Source: Sphingobium subterraneum (GTDB lineage Bacteria > Pseudomonadota > Alphaproteobacteria > Sphingomonadales > Sphingomonadaceae). Taken from it: DNA of 64,000 nt. The stretch is taken from positions 1,054,001-1,118,000 of the forward strand of contig NZ_JACIJP010000001.1 in assembly GCF_014199435.1 (NCBI RefSeq). The letters are read 5' to 3'. Below are positions 8,161 to 15,962 of the stretch, piece after piece. Below the pieces are notes generated by a model. It worked only from the letters and a program-made list of their open reading frames with translations, was not told the DNA's origin and made no database searches. Positions within the stretch are counted from its first letter, which is position 1; the number at the start of each line of letters is the position of its first letter. Position numbers and translations under genes: made by a program.

Positions 8161-9816
8161 TCAGTCTGGCTGGCTTGCCAACATCGCGGTGCTGGATGTT
8201 TGGGCCGCGGTCGCGGATGTCGACGGCGGCACCGGTATTATAAAGCCGGCTGATTTTAGATCCGACAGAAAGTCATCGACCAGCGATGGGAGGTCGTCGG
8301 GCGTGACGGCCCCGCCATAAACATAAAAGTCGGGGCGAACTAACATGGCGCTCCAGCCATTCGCTGCGAAGAAGACGTTCATCCTGCCGTCGAGATCGAC
8401 GAAGCCGTCCGGAGCGTCCCGATCGAAGGACACGATGCGCACATCGAGCGCCGCCAGCGTCTGGATGACGTCGGGGTTCAGGAATGCGTAGGGATCGACC
8501 CCGCCACAGTAGAGCGCGAAATTGGCCCCGACGAACGCGTCCAGGCGCATGCGGTCTTCGCCCCGTTCGATCGTCACATGGGGCGAAAGCAATCCGGCAC
8601 CTTTGGCCAGGGAACCGTCTGCTGCCCGTTGCACTATCCCCGAGGTAAGGGAGGGAAATGGCGGAGGAGGTTCCGCCGAACCATCGAGAAACGCCTTGTC
8701 GCGCTCCGCCGCGGCCTGACTGTCAGGGATGCAGATTATCTTCCCGAGATAGATCGAAATGTCGGTAACCTGGCTAACGTGGGGCCGCCGTTCCATCTCA
8801 TAGGTATCAAGCAGGCGGTCGTCCGCCTTGCCGTCAAGAATGAAGCCCAGTTTCCATTGCAGATTCCAGGCGTCGCGCATGCCCGCACACATGCCTTGCC
8901 CCATAAAGGGCGGCATCACATGCGCAGCGTCGCCCGCGACCATGATCCGCCCCGCTCGCCACTTGCTGGCCATCAATGAGCGGAAGTTGTACACCTTGTG
9001 GCGCACGATTTCGATGTCCTCTGGCCCGGCCCAGCGTTCGAGCAGGCTCCATACCTTCTCCTCGCTCTCCAGATCCTCGATGCGCTCTCCGGGAAGCCGC
9101 ATGAATTCCCAGCGCCGAAACACCCGGTCGCCGCGGATGCCGGCCGGTACGATGGTAGTCGGACGGGTGGGGTTGCAATATTGGCCTGCTGCGGGAAGCC
9201 CCAGCTTTTCGATCGTCGCCCCGTCCTTGAGCATGACGTCGATCACCAGCCAGTCCGCTTCAAATCCGCGATCCTCGCGTTCGCCACCGACTGTTTCGCG
9301 CACCAGCGAATTGGCCCCGTCGCAACCCACCAGGTATCGCGCAGAAAGGGTCTTCTCCTCGCCGGTTTCGCAATGGCGGAGGCGAACATGGACGAGGTCC
9401 CGATCCTGCGTCGCCCCAGTCATTTCCCAGCCGAGATGCAGATCGACCGTCGGCTGCTGAAGCACGGCGTCTTCAAGAGCCTGCTCCAGCGTCGGCTGAT
9501 GGACGAAATTCACCTCTGGTCCACCCGAGATCGATGGCGAAGACCAGTCGATCACCAGAAGCTCTTTCCAGTCGGCGTTGAACCACTGGTATAACGGTCC
9601 GGGTTGTGTGACCGAGGGCAGGATTTCTCCCATACCGTTGGCCGCCAGCACCCGATAGAGTTCGTGATCGACGCAAACGGCACGGGGGAGAGGATAGCGC
9701 GTGGTCCAGCGCTCGACCACGGCAACCTGGCGGCCCTGGCGGCCCAACATCAACGCCAACGATTCACTGACGGGGCCGTAGCCCACCTGGATAACGTCAT
9801 AAACGTCGATGCTCAT
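8161..9816 (-). CDS. FAD-dependent aromatic hydroxylase, MhpA-like
   Basis: A 551-residue class A flavoprotein monooxygenase that should hydroxylate a phenolic ring with NAD(P)H and O2. The N-terminal dinucleotide fold has VGYGPVSESLALMLGRQG; the DG motif is YLVGCDGANSLVRE; the FAD ribityl motif is VAGDAAHVMPPFMGQGM. Overall it resembles 3-(3-hydroxyphenyl)propionate hydroxylase MhpA. It is the promoter-proximal gene of the leftward operon feeding the FAH protein and the extradiol dioxygenase. Its upstream region carries the 13-bp palindrome at 9858-9870. The natural substrate may differ from that of MhpA. Confidence 0.9.
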   Translation of the reverse strand: MSIDVYDVIQVGYGPVSESLALMLGRQGRQVAVVERWTTRYPLPRAVCVDHELYRVLAANGMGEILPSVTQPGPLYQWFNADWKELLVIDWSSPSISGGPEVNFVHQPTLEQALEDAVLQQPTVDLHLGWEMTGATQDRDLVHVRLRHCETGEEKTLSARYLVGCDGANSLVRETVGGEREDRGFEADWLVIDVMLKDGATIEKLGLPAAGQYCNPTRPTTIVPAGIRGDRVFRRWEFMRLPGERIEDLESEEKVWSLLERWAGPEDIEIVRHKVYNFRSLMASKWRAGRIMVAGDAAHVMPPFMGQGMCAGMRDAWNLQWKLGFILDGKADDRLLDTYEMERRPHVSQVTDISIYLGKIICIPDSQAAAERDKAFLDGSAEPPPPFPSLTSGIVQRAADGSLAKGAGLLSPHVTIERGEDRMRLDAFVGANFALYCGGVDPYAFLNPDVIQTLAALDVRIVSFDRDAPDGFVDLDGRMNVFFAANGWSAMLVRPDFYVYGGAVTPDDLPSLVDDFLSDLKSAGFIIPVPPSTSATAAQTSSTAMLASQPD

Positions 9817-9857
9817 GTCAGTCCTACTCCCCTAGCCCAAACTTATAATGTCCTATG

Positions 9858-9891
9858 TGTCATAATGACAGTTTTGATATTACCAAGTCAA
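9858..9891 (-). promoter_or_regulatory. Predicted promoter with palindromic operator for the hydroxylase operon
   Basis: On the minus strand TTGACT (9891-9886) is followed after 15 nt by the perfect palindrome TGTCATTATGACA (9870-9858). A CATTAT -10-like hexamer 18 nt from the -35 box falls inside the palindrome. A repressor bound here would block RNA polymerase. The site lies between the FAD hydroxylase (start 9816) and the divergent tetR gene (start about 10068). The same 13-mer at the same distance from a -35 box occurs at 11067-11100. The promoter and the regulator assignment are inferred. Confidence 0.65.
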
Positions 9892-10067
9892 GGCCGTTTC
9901 GGCGGGATTTTACGACGCCACTCGGGTCATTCTTGCGGAAGAGCATCCGTCGACATCGGCCAAGGGACCTGCGGATGACCTCCCCGCTGCACTGAAGCGG
10001 GCGTTGACCGGTGGGAAAATGCTGCTACGTCACTGTGGAAATGACGATTGAGACAGGGCGAGAAATC

Positions 10068-10811
10068 ATGGCGCCGCTGCGGAATGCATCGCTTCCCGGG
10101 ACAGCCGATACGAAACCGCAAGAGGATCATCGGGTTCGTGTAGCGCGAGAGAAGCGCAAGCGAATGCGTGCGCACCTGATGCAATCGATCATTGCGGTAT
10201 GCTCGGGGCGCAAGCTGACCGGCTCCACCGTGATCGAAGATGTCGTGCGCCACGCCGAGGTGTCGCGAGGAACATTTTACAAGTATTTTGAAACACTTGA
10301 TGAAGCCGTAATCGAAATCGCTTCCGAGCTGGCCGAGGAGATGACGGTTGGCATATCGTCGGTATACGACGTTCTCGATGACCCCATTCTGCGCACGGCC
10401 ACCGGCTTTCAGACGTTTCTTTCGCGCTCTTTGATTGATCCAAATTGGGGTGCGTTCATCATACACCTGGATTTGTTGAACGGAGAGCAGAACCAGATCG
10501 CCAGCAAGGTCAAAGGCGATATTCGGTTGGGCATCCAGACCGGCGATTATTTTGTTAAGTCCGTCGATACGGCCGCCGATCTGTTGATGGGAGCAAAGCA
10601 TGAAGCGATTCGGCGGATTATCGCCGGAGAGCATGATGTAAGCTATATACAGGATATGGCGGCGATGGTGCTCAAGAGCTTCGGAGTATCCCATCACAAG
10701 GCGGAAAAATCCGTCGTCCACAGCTTCGAACGACTGTGCAAGCTTGCTCCCGCCAAATTGAGCTGGTGGAAAACCGATGGCCCGGCTGCACAGTTTCGAT
10801 CCGCTCCCTAG
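10068..10811 (+). CDS. TetR/AcrR-family transcriptional regulator
   Basis: A 247-residue regulator. The N-terminal helix-turn-helix is visible (SGRKLTGSTVIEDVVRHAEVSRGTFYKYFETLDEAV, with the typical FYKYF end). The C-terminal half is a divergent ligand-binding domain ending near LSWW. It is divergent from the hydroxylase operon, with the palindrome 9858-9870 between them, the classic layout for a TetR repressor of its neighbour. It is a paralogue of the regulator at 13769-14479: both contain DHRVRVA(R/K), FYKYF and LSWW. The start is uncertain; GTG 10011 and ATG 10041 are in frame, and ATG 10068 was chosen for the AGGGCGAG before it. Confidence 0.85.
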   Translation: MAPLRNASLPGTADTKPQEDHRVRVAREKRKRMRAHLMQSIIAVCSGRKLTGSTVIEDVVRHAEVSRGTFYKYFETLDEAVIEIASELAEEMTVGISSVYDVLDDPILRTATGFQTFLSRSLIDPNWGAFIIHLDLLNGEQNQIASKVKGDIRLGIQTGDYFVKSVDTAADLLMGAKHEAIRRIIAGEHDVSYIQDMAAMVLKSFGVSHHKAEKSVVHSFERLCKLAPAKLSWWKTDGPAAQFRSAP

Positions 10812-11066
10812 CCATTGCGCGGGGCGCACAGAACACTTGCTGGAAGAGAGTTCCAGGCAGGCCAAGGACATGTGACGATCAAGAATCGCTGCGTAATCAT
10901 AAGAATAAGCCGTTGACAGCACTCAACCGGAGCAAAAATCGCTCTGAAACCTCCTTTCCGATCGCCCACCCGCCCTGCACAGTGACATCCTGCGCTCATG
11001 AAACCGAGGAATGCCGGGCCCGCAGGGACGTTTAAAGACATAGGCTGCGGCAAGAAATCTTTTCGA
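10812..11066. other. Intergenic stretch after the first tetR gene
   Basis: No convincing gene is seen on either strand. A small inverted repeat (CTGGAA, 5-nt loop, TTCCAG; 10840-10856) just after the tetR stop could be a weak terminator. A TTGACA at 10913-10918 lacks a good -10 partner. Together with 11107-11481 this makes about 670 bases of mostly non-coding DNA between the regulator and the TonB receptor. Confidence 0.4.
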
Positions 11067-11106
11067 TTGACATCATAAAAGCATTAATGTCATTATGACA
11101 TTAATG
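11067..11106 (+). promoter_or_regulatory. Predicted promoter with perfect 25-bp palindromic operator
   Basis: TTGACA (11067-11072) is followed after 18 nt by CATTAT (11091-11096), a plausible sigma-70-type promoter reading toward the TonB receptor. The -10 is embedded in a perfect palindrome of two 12-nt arms (11082-11093 and 11095-11106) around one central T. Its 13-bp core TGTCATTATGACA (11088-11100) is identical to the core before the hydroxylase operon, and both cores start 15 nt after the -35 box. Regulation by one of the two TetR paralogues is inferred. Confidence 0.65.
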
Positions 11107-11481
11107 AAACTCAAGGTTGCCTGAGCACGTCAACCGCGGAAGAGTTTCGAGACGGGAGAGATGGCTTTGGGCGTTGACCGAAGAGGCGCAATCGGGATCG
11201 ATAGGGCAGCGCTGCGTTCGCAGTTGCCTGCGCGCCGGGCTACGCCTGCGGTCGATCACTTTGCGCATGCATGCATCCGGCCAAGCGAGATACCTGCGGG
11301 TTTCCTGCGTGAACACGTCACCCTATCGATGGACAGGTCACCGCCGCTTGGCGCGATTGGCACGCATTCGGCGAGAAGTCGCCAGTCATGCGCGGAAGAA
11401 GGGCTGACTGGTTCGTGATCCAAAGGCCGCACCGGACGTATCCACAGTTTTTCGACAGACACATAATTCGGGGAGAGAGAA
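11107..11481. other. Long leader before the TonB receptor gene, no gene recognised
   Basis: If the promoter at 11067-11096 drives the receptor gene, its mRNA has a leader of roughly 370 nt. Short open frames exist on the plus strand (for example 11117-11407), but they are Arg-rich, resemble no protein family I know and lack a clear ribosome site. No cobalamin-box-like or other riboswitch signature was recognised. The last bases before the receptor ATG contain its ribosome site (GGGGAGAGAG). Confidence 0.4.
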
Positions 11482-13683
11482 ATGAATATGACAGGTAAAC
11501 TTTACGCATCGGTCTCGCTTCTGCCGTGCCTGCTGCTTTCGGCCACAGCTTTTGCGCAGGACGCGAACACCGCCGGGGCAGCTGCAAGCCCGGCACCGAC
11601 AACCGAGCAGGCGGCGGCGTATGAAGACGAGATCATCATCACCGCCCAGCGCCGCGAAGGCACGGTGCAGGATACGCCGTTGGCCATCGCCGTTCTGTCT
11701 GGCAGTCAGATGGCGTCGGCTCAGATTAACGATCCCACGAAGCTGACCAATGTCACCACGGGCGTACAACTCTCGACCGTTGGCCAGCAACTGGCGCTCT
11801 TCGTACGGGGTGCTGGTGCGCCCGTGGCGAACGTCAGGGCCGATCCGGCGGCGGCGTATTCGATCGATGGCATTGCCATCGCCCGGCCGGTGTCGGTGAA
11901 CGGCGCGTATTATGACCTCGCGCGGGTTGAAGTCGTCAAGGGGCCGCAGGGCACGCTCTACGGCCGCAATTCAACGGTGGGCGCCATCAACATCATTACC
12001 AACCGGCCGAGTTTCAATCTCGAAGGGAGCGTAGAGGTCGAAGCGGGCAACTACGACCTCTTCCGTGGCGAGGCGATGGTGAATGTGCCGCTGTCCGACA
12101 CCTTTGCCCTGCGCGGCGCGGTGCAGGCAACTAAGCGCGACGGCTATCTGTCGAACGGATATAATGATGCGGACAATTACTCCGGTCGGTTGCGTGCGCT
12201 CTATCAACCGTCGAGCGATATATCCCTTCTTCTGACCGCCAGCTATTATCGCGATCATGGCAAGGGTTCAGGGGACGTGTCGCTGAATTCGCCGACCGGC
12301 TCCACCTTCACAAATGATGCATGGTTCGTGAAGGAGGGGCCGCCCAACTTTTTCGATCGGGTCCCGACCAACGGCCATCAGAACCTCAAAAGCCTGATCC
12401 TGAGCGCGGAATTTCAAGCCAATCTGAACTTTGCGACCCTCACAGTCATTCCCGCCTATCTGGACACGAGCTATCGCGCGCTCACGTACACGGGTGGGTT
12501 CGAACAGCGCATCGACAACAGCGACAAACAGAAAAGTGTCGAGGTGCGTTTGGCCTCTCCGGGGAAGCAGACGATAAGCTGGATCATTGGTGGACTTTAT
12601 CTGGATGACACGCAGGACGGCTACACCGATCTCGGGTCGCGCCCGGGCGTTCTTCAGCGCGAACAGACCAACGACCTGGGCCTCAAATCCTTTGCCGCCT
12701 TTGGTCAGGTCACCGTCAATCTCACGGATCAGTTCCGGATCACGGGCGGAGCGCGCTATTCCAATGAGACCAAGGATCTGGATGGGTTTGTTCGAAATCT
12801 CGACCTGAACCAGAACCCCCTCCCCGGCCAGCCGGTGCTGCCGTCCATTGCCCATCGCAATTTCGAAGACATCAGCTACCGCGTGGGTCTGGAATATGAC
12901 GTATCACCCGATAGCCTGCTCTATGCTTCCGTCGCCACCGGATACAAGGCGGGCGGGTTCAACGTCGGGCTGCCGCCTGTAAATCCGGGAGATCTGCCCA
13001 ACAGCTTCGACCCCGAAAGCATGACAGCTTATACGATCGGGTCGAAGAACGTCTTTGCGAATAATCGCGTGCGGCTCAACCTGGAGGCTTGGTACTGGGA
13101 TTATCGCGATGTCCAGCAGGTGCAGTTCGGCTTTGTGAATCCGCGTCCCGCCTTTGCTCTGGTAACCTACAATGCAGCCAAGCAGGAGAGCTATGGCGCG
13201 GAAATCGATGGCTCCGTCCGGATCGGCGATGGTGGCACGTTCAGCGGAAACCTGACATACACGCATTCCACCTGGAAAGACTTTGCTTTACCTGGATTTG
13301 TGTTCGGCCCTTTCAACATACCGGCGAGCAACCTGAGTGGCGCGGACACCCCCTTTGCGCCGCGATGGGCAGCCAACCTGTCTTACACGCACGCGCTGAA
13401 AACCTCGAACGGCGGCGTCATAACCCCGGGCATTCGCACGCGCATCCGCAGTGCCCAGACATTGAACACGACAGGTGTGATCGGTAGCCGGGTGGACGGC
13501 ACCATGTCGACGGACATCTGGGTGACCTATCAATCGCCGGATTCCGGGATTGAGGTTCAGCTTTATGCGAACAACCTGGAAGACGAACCTGTGTTCAGTT
13601 TCTCCGGCGTGACACCCGCCGGTCATTGGGGGCGGCCGGGCAATCCGCTGACCTTCGGCATTCGGGCCAAGACCACGTTCTGA
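11482..13683 (+). CDS. TonB-dependent outer membrane receptor
   Basis: A 733-residue outer-membrane gated channel for energy-driven uptake. It has a signal peptide ending ATAFAQ (about residue 26), a TonB-box-like EDEIIITAQRREG segment, a plug domain (LSGSQMASAQ ... GPQGTLYGRNSTVGAINIIT), and a long beta-barrel finishing in a terminal Phe (AKTTF) as needed for BAM insertion. The ATG is preceded by GGGGAGAGAG. It lies between two paralogous TetR regulators and beside aromatic catabolic enzymes, so an aromatic or xenobiotic ligand is more likely than a siderophore. This is inferred from context. No inner-membrane transporter gene is adjacent. Confidence 0.95.
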   Translation: MNMTGKLYASVSLLPCLLLSATAFAQDANTAGAAASPAPTTEQAAAYEDEIIITAQRREGTVQDTPLAIAVLSGSQMASAQINDPTKLTNVTTGVQLSTVGQQLALFVRGAGAPVANVRADPAAAYSIDGIAIARPVSVNGAYYDLARVEVVKGPQGTLYGRNSTVGAINIITNRPSFNLEGSVEVEAGNYDLFRGEAMVNVPLSDTFALRGAVQATKRDGYLSNGYNDADNYSGRLRALYQPSSDISLLLTASYYRDHGKGSGDVSLNSPTGSTFTNDAWFVKEGPPNFFDRVPTNGHQNLKSLILSAEFQANLNFATLTVIPAYLDTSYRALTYTGGFEQRIDNSDKQKSVEVRLASPGKQTISWIIGGLYLDDTQDGYTDLGSRPGVLQREQTNDLGLKSFAAFGQVTVNLTDQFRITGGARYSNETKDLDGFVRNLDLNQNPLPGQPVLPSIAHRNFEDISYRVGLEYDVSPDSLLYASVATGYKAGGFNVGLPPVNPGDLPNSFDPESMTAYTIGSKNVFANNRVRLNLEAWYWDYRDVQQVQFGFVNPRPAFALVTYNAAKQESYGAEIDGSVRIGDGGTFSGNLTYTHSTWKDFALPGFVFGPFNIPASNLSGADTPFAPRWAANLSYTHALKTSNGGVITPGIRTRIRSAQTLNTTGVIGSRVDGTMSTDIWVTYQSPDSGIEVQLYANNLEDEPVFSFSGVTPAGHWGRPGNPLTFGIRAKTTF

Positions 13684-13696
13684 TGGATTGAACTCC

Positions 13697-13722
13697 CCCC
13701 GGCGAGTTTAACCTCGCCGGGG
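13697..13722. terminator. Bidirectional terminator hairpin between TonB receptor and tetR
   Basis: Perfect 10-bp inverted repeat CCCCGGCGAG / CTCGCCGGGG with a 6-nt TTTAAC loop, placed between the convergent receptor and regulator genes. It is followed by GAATTAAT rather than a clean U-run, so it may act as a hairpin stop for both transcripts. Confidence 0.6.
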
Positions 13723-13768
13723 AATTAATAGCATAGGGACGTCCTGCATTGGCCGCCCCGCCCTTGAG

Positions 13769-14479
13769 TCAGGCGTGTTCGCGCCATTGCAGCCAGGGAT
13801 CGCGCCACCAGCTGAGCCGATCGGGCGCGGCGCCGCGGATGAAGATGGTTGCCTCCCCGACCAGAGCGCGAGCTTCCTCTCTCTGCACGCCAAGGCTGAT
13901 AAGAATGATCGACATGATGTTGTCCACGAATTCGCGCCGGACCTCTGTGGATCGCGCGTTGGATCGGATGGTTTCCCGCATCGCTCCGATGGCCAGCGTG
14001 CGGGCCGCGACGGCGTCCATGAAATGGACCTCGCCCTGCGCGGAGGCCTCCGCAAGATGCTGGGTGATGCCGTCAAACAGAGCGCCGTCGGTGCGCAACA
14101 TATCGCTGTGAGCGACGAAGGCGGCCCACGTCCTGTCGAGCACGCTACGCATCAAAAACAGCTGCAGCGAAATGGTGAACAGCATGATGGGTCGTTTCTG
14201 GTCAACCACGAGATGCTTGAGACTTTCGATCATCTCATCGACAAGGTCGCCAGCCCGCCGCTCTATCGCTTCATCCACCGAGACAAAATATTTGTAGAAC
14301 GTCGCGCGGGAGACATCCGCGCGCGCAATGACCTCATCAACCGAGGGGGGGCCGGTTAGTATATGCTCGGCGTAGCATTCCATCGTGGCTCGCAACAACC
14401 GCTCGGTCATGCGCTCTCGACGTATCTTCGCCACGCGGACGCGGTGGTCCTGATTATCCAGTGTCTCGATCGGTTTCAT
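13769..14479 (-). CDS. TetR/AcrR-family transcriptional regulator (second paralogue)
   Basis: A 236-residue regulator with an N-terminal TetR helix-turn-helix (ILTGPPSVDEVIARADVSRATFYKYFVSVDEA). It shares DHRVRVAK, FYKYF, the spacing of helices and the C-terminal LSWW motif with the regulator at 10068-10811, so the two derive from a duplication. It is divergent from the amidohydrolase gene at 14672 and convergent with the TonB receptor. The ATG at 14479 is chosen because the conserved N-terminus starts there; the frame continues further upstream in low-complexity sequence. Its ligand is unknown. Confidence 0.85.
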   Translation of the reverse strand: MKPIETLDNQDHRVRVAKIRRERMTERLLRATMECYAEHILTGPPSVDEVIARADVSRATFYKYFVSVDEAIERRAGDLVDEMIESLKHLVVDQKRPIMLFTISLQLFLMRSVLDRTWAAFVAHSDMLRTDGALFDGITQHLAEASAQGEVHFMDAVAARTLAIGAMRETIRSNARSTEVRREFVDNIMSIILISLGVQREEARALVGEATIFIRGAAPDRLSWWRDPWLQWREHA

Positions 14480-14671
14480 AGCCACCCGGCTAGCATTAAT
14501 TCTCTGTTCCGCAAATGATACCGCATGCCCCTCCCCGCGCGGACAGAAACATCCGGAATCGCCGACGCCACCTCCCAATCGCTGGGCTGATACGATTTCA
14601 TATTGATCATTATGTGTTTTTTGTAAATGGTGCGGCGTGAAGGCCAGACAGGTGGCCTGCGAGGAGGGATG

Positions 14672-15889
14672 ATGACGGGACTCACCACCACACGCCGCGA
14701 GGCACTGGTCGGCACGGCGGCCATCGGCATGGGACTGTCGATTGGCTCAGCCTCGGCTGGCAGTACTTCAACTGCCGCAAACCCAACGGCCAAGGCCGAG
14801 GTCGAGACTAAGGAACAGGACGGATCAGCAAAGATGCCGATCATCTGCCTTGAAGAACATGTCAACGACGTCGCTGTCGCTCAGGCAACGATGACGGCCT
14901 TTGCCGCACAGATTCCCTATTTCAGCGGGTTGGGTAGCCGCTTTCGCGAGGATCCGGCGCGTTTTCCTACTGATCGACCAAGCCTGACGTTTGTTCCGGA
15001 TTCGATCAAGATCGCTGCGGCACCCCTTTCGGTCCGTCTTGCGGCGATGGATGCGGCCGGGATCGACATGCAGGTTATGTCGCTCAGCAATACTCCTCAG
15101 CTCGCACCGGCAGAGCACGGGGTCGACCTGATCAAAGCAGCGAACGACCGTCTGGCCTCGGCTGCAAAGGACCACCCTGGGCGCCTTTCCGCATTTTTTA
15201 CCCTGCCCTGGCAGGATCCGGACGCCGCCGCGCGCGAGGCAGAGCGATGCGTGAAGGAACTGAGGCTGCCCGCGACTTTGCTGAGCGGGCGTCCCCATGA
15301 CGAAAAATTCATCGACGACGAACGCTTCGACGCCGTTCTCGCGCAGCTCGCGCGGCTCGATGCACCGATCTACATTCATCCCGGTCCCCCACTGGAAGCG
15401 GTGCGAAAGCCCTATTACGGTGGTTTCAATACGGAAGTGGACGCGCGTTTTCCGCTTTTCGGGTGGGGCTGGCATCATGAGGCGGGGATTCAGGTCATCC
15501 GCCTGATCCTGTCCGGCGCTCTCGACCGTCATCGCAATCTCAAGATCATCAGTGGGCACTGGGGCGAAATGGTGCCGTTTTACTTGCAGCGCCTGGACGA
15601 TACCATGCCGCGCGAAGTGACCGGACTTTCGCGGACCATCAGCCAGACCTACCGCGATCAGGTATGGGTCGGACCGAGCGGAATGCTCGATCTCCCGCAC
15701 TTTCTGTTCATACGCGAGATCATGGGGATCGATCGGGTCGTCTTCTCCATTGATTACCCCTACCTGACGATGAGCGGGGCACGCGCGTGGCTGGAAAAGC
15801 TGCCGATAGCCGATCACGAAAAGGAAGCATTCGCATGGCGTAACGCGAGCAAGCTGCTCGGCGTGAAGGTGAACACGGCAGGTTCCTAA
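14672..15889 (+). CDS. Amidohydrolase-superfamily protein (decarboxylase type) with Tat signal
   Basis: A 405-residue amidohydrolase-2 protein. Predicted metal ligands are E61 and H63 (CLEEH, matching the E-x-H start of gamma-resorcylate decarboxylases), His in IYIHPGPP, His in SGHWGEM and Asp in FSIDYPY. These point to non-oxidative decarboxylation or hydrolysis of an aromatic acid. Unusually, a twin-arginine leader TTRREALVGTAAIGMGLSIG precedes the domain, implying export to the periplasm. The second of two consecutive ATGs is chosen, with GAGGAGGG just upstream. It heads a plus-strand pair with the monooxygenase at 15963. Confidence 0.83.
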   Translation: MTGLTTTRREALVGTAAIGMGLSIGSASAGSTSTAANPTAKAEVETKEQDGSAKMPIICLEEHVNDVAVAQATMTAFAAQIPYFSGLGSRFREDPARFPTDRPSLTFVPDSIKIAAAPLSVRLAAMDAAGIDMQVMSLSNTPQLAPAEHGVDLIKAANDRLASAAKDHPGRLSAFFTLPWQDPDAAAREAERCVKELRLPATLLSGRPHDEKFIDDERFDAVLAQLARLDAPIYIHPGPPLEAVRKPYYGGFNTEVDARFPLFGWGWHHEAGIQVIRLILSGALDRHRNLKIISGHWGEMVPFYLQRLDDTMPREVTGLSRTISQTYRDQVWVGPSGMLDLPHFLFIREIMGIDRVVFSIDYPYLTMSGARAWLEKLPIADHEKEAFAWRNASKLLGVKVNTAGS

Positions 15890-15925
15890 GCGCACCGCTT
15901 GACGTCCCTATGATCGGCTGATAAA

Positions 15926-15950
15926 CAAAATAGACAAATCATCTATTTTG
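15926..15950. promoter_or_regulatory. Perfect inverted repeat just before the monooxygenase start
   Basis: CAAAATAGA (15926-15934) and TCTATTTTG (15942-15950) are perfect reverse complements separated by 7 nt. The right arm abuts the GAGG ribosome site (15950-15953) of the gene starting at 15963. It could be an operator for a dimeric repressor or a weak RNA hairpin limiting translation. It does not resemble the TGTCATTATGACA palindromes of the same cluster. Confidence 0.5.
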
Positions 15951-15962
15951 AGGATCAAGCGA

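Noticed and set aside
11107-11481. Cobalamin riboswitch upstream of the TonB receptor
   Set aside because: No B12-box-like sequence or supporting helices were seen, and the gene context is aromatic catabolism.
14607-14614. TCATTATG before the amidohydrolase gene as a third copy of the shared operator
   Set aside because: Only the central eight bases match; the flanks do not complete the palindrome and no -35 box lies at the expected distance.
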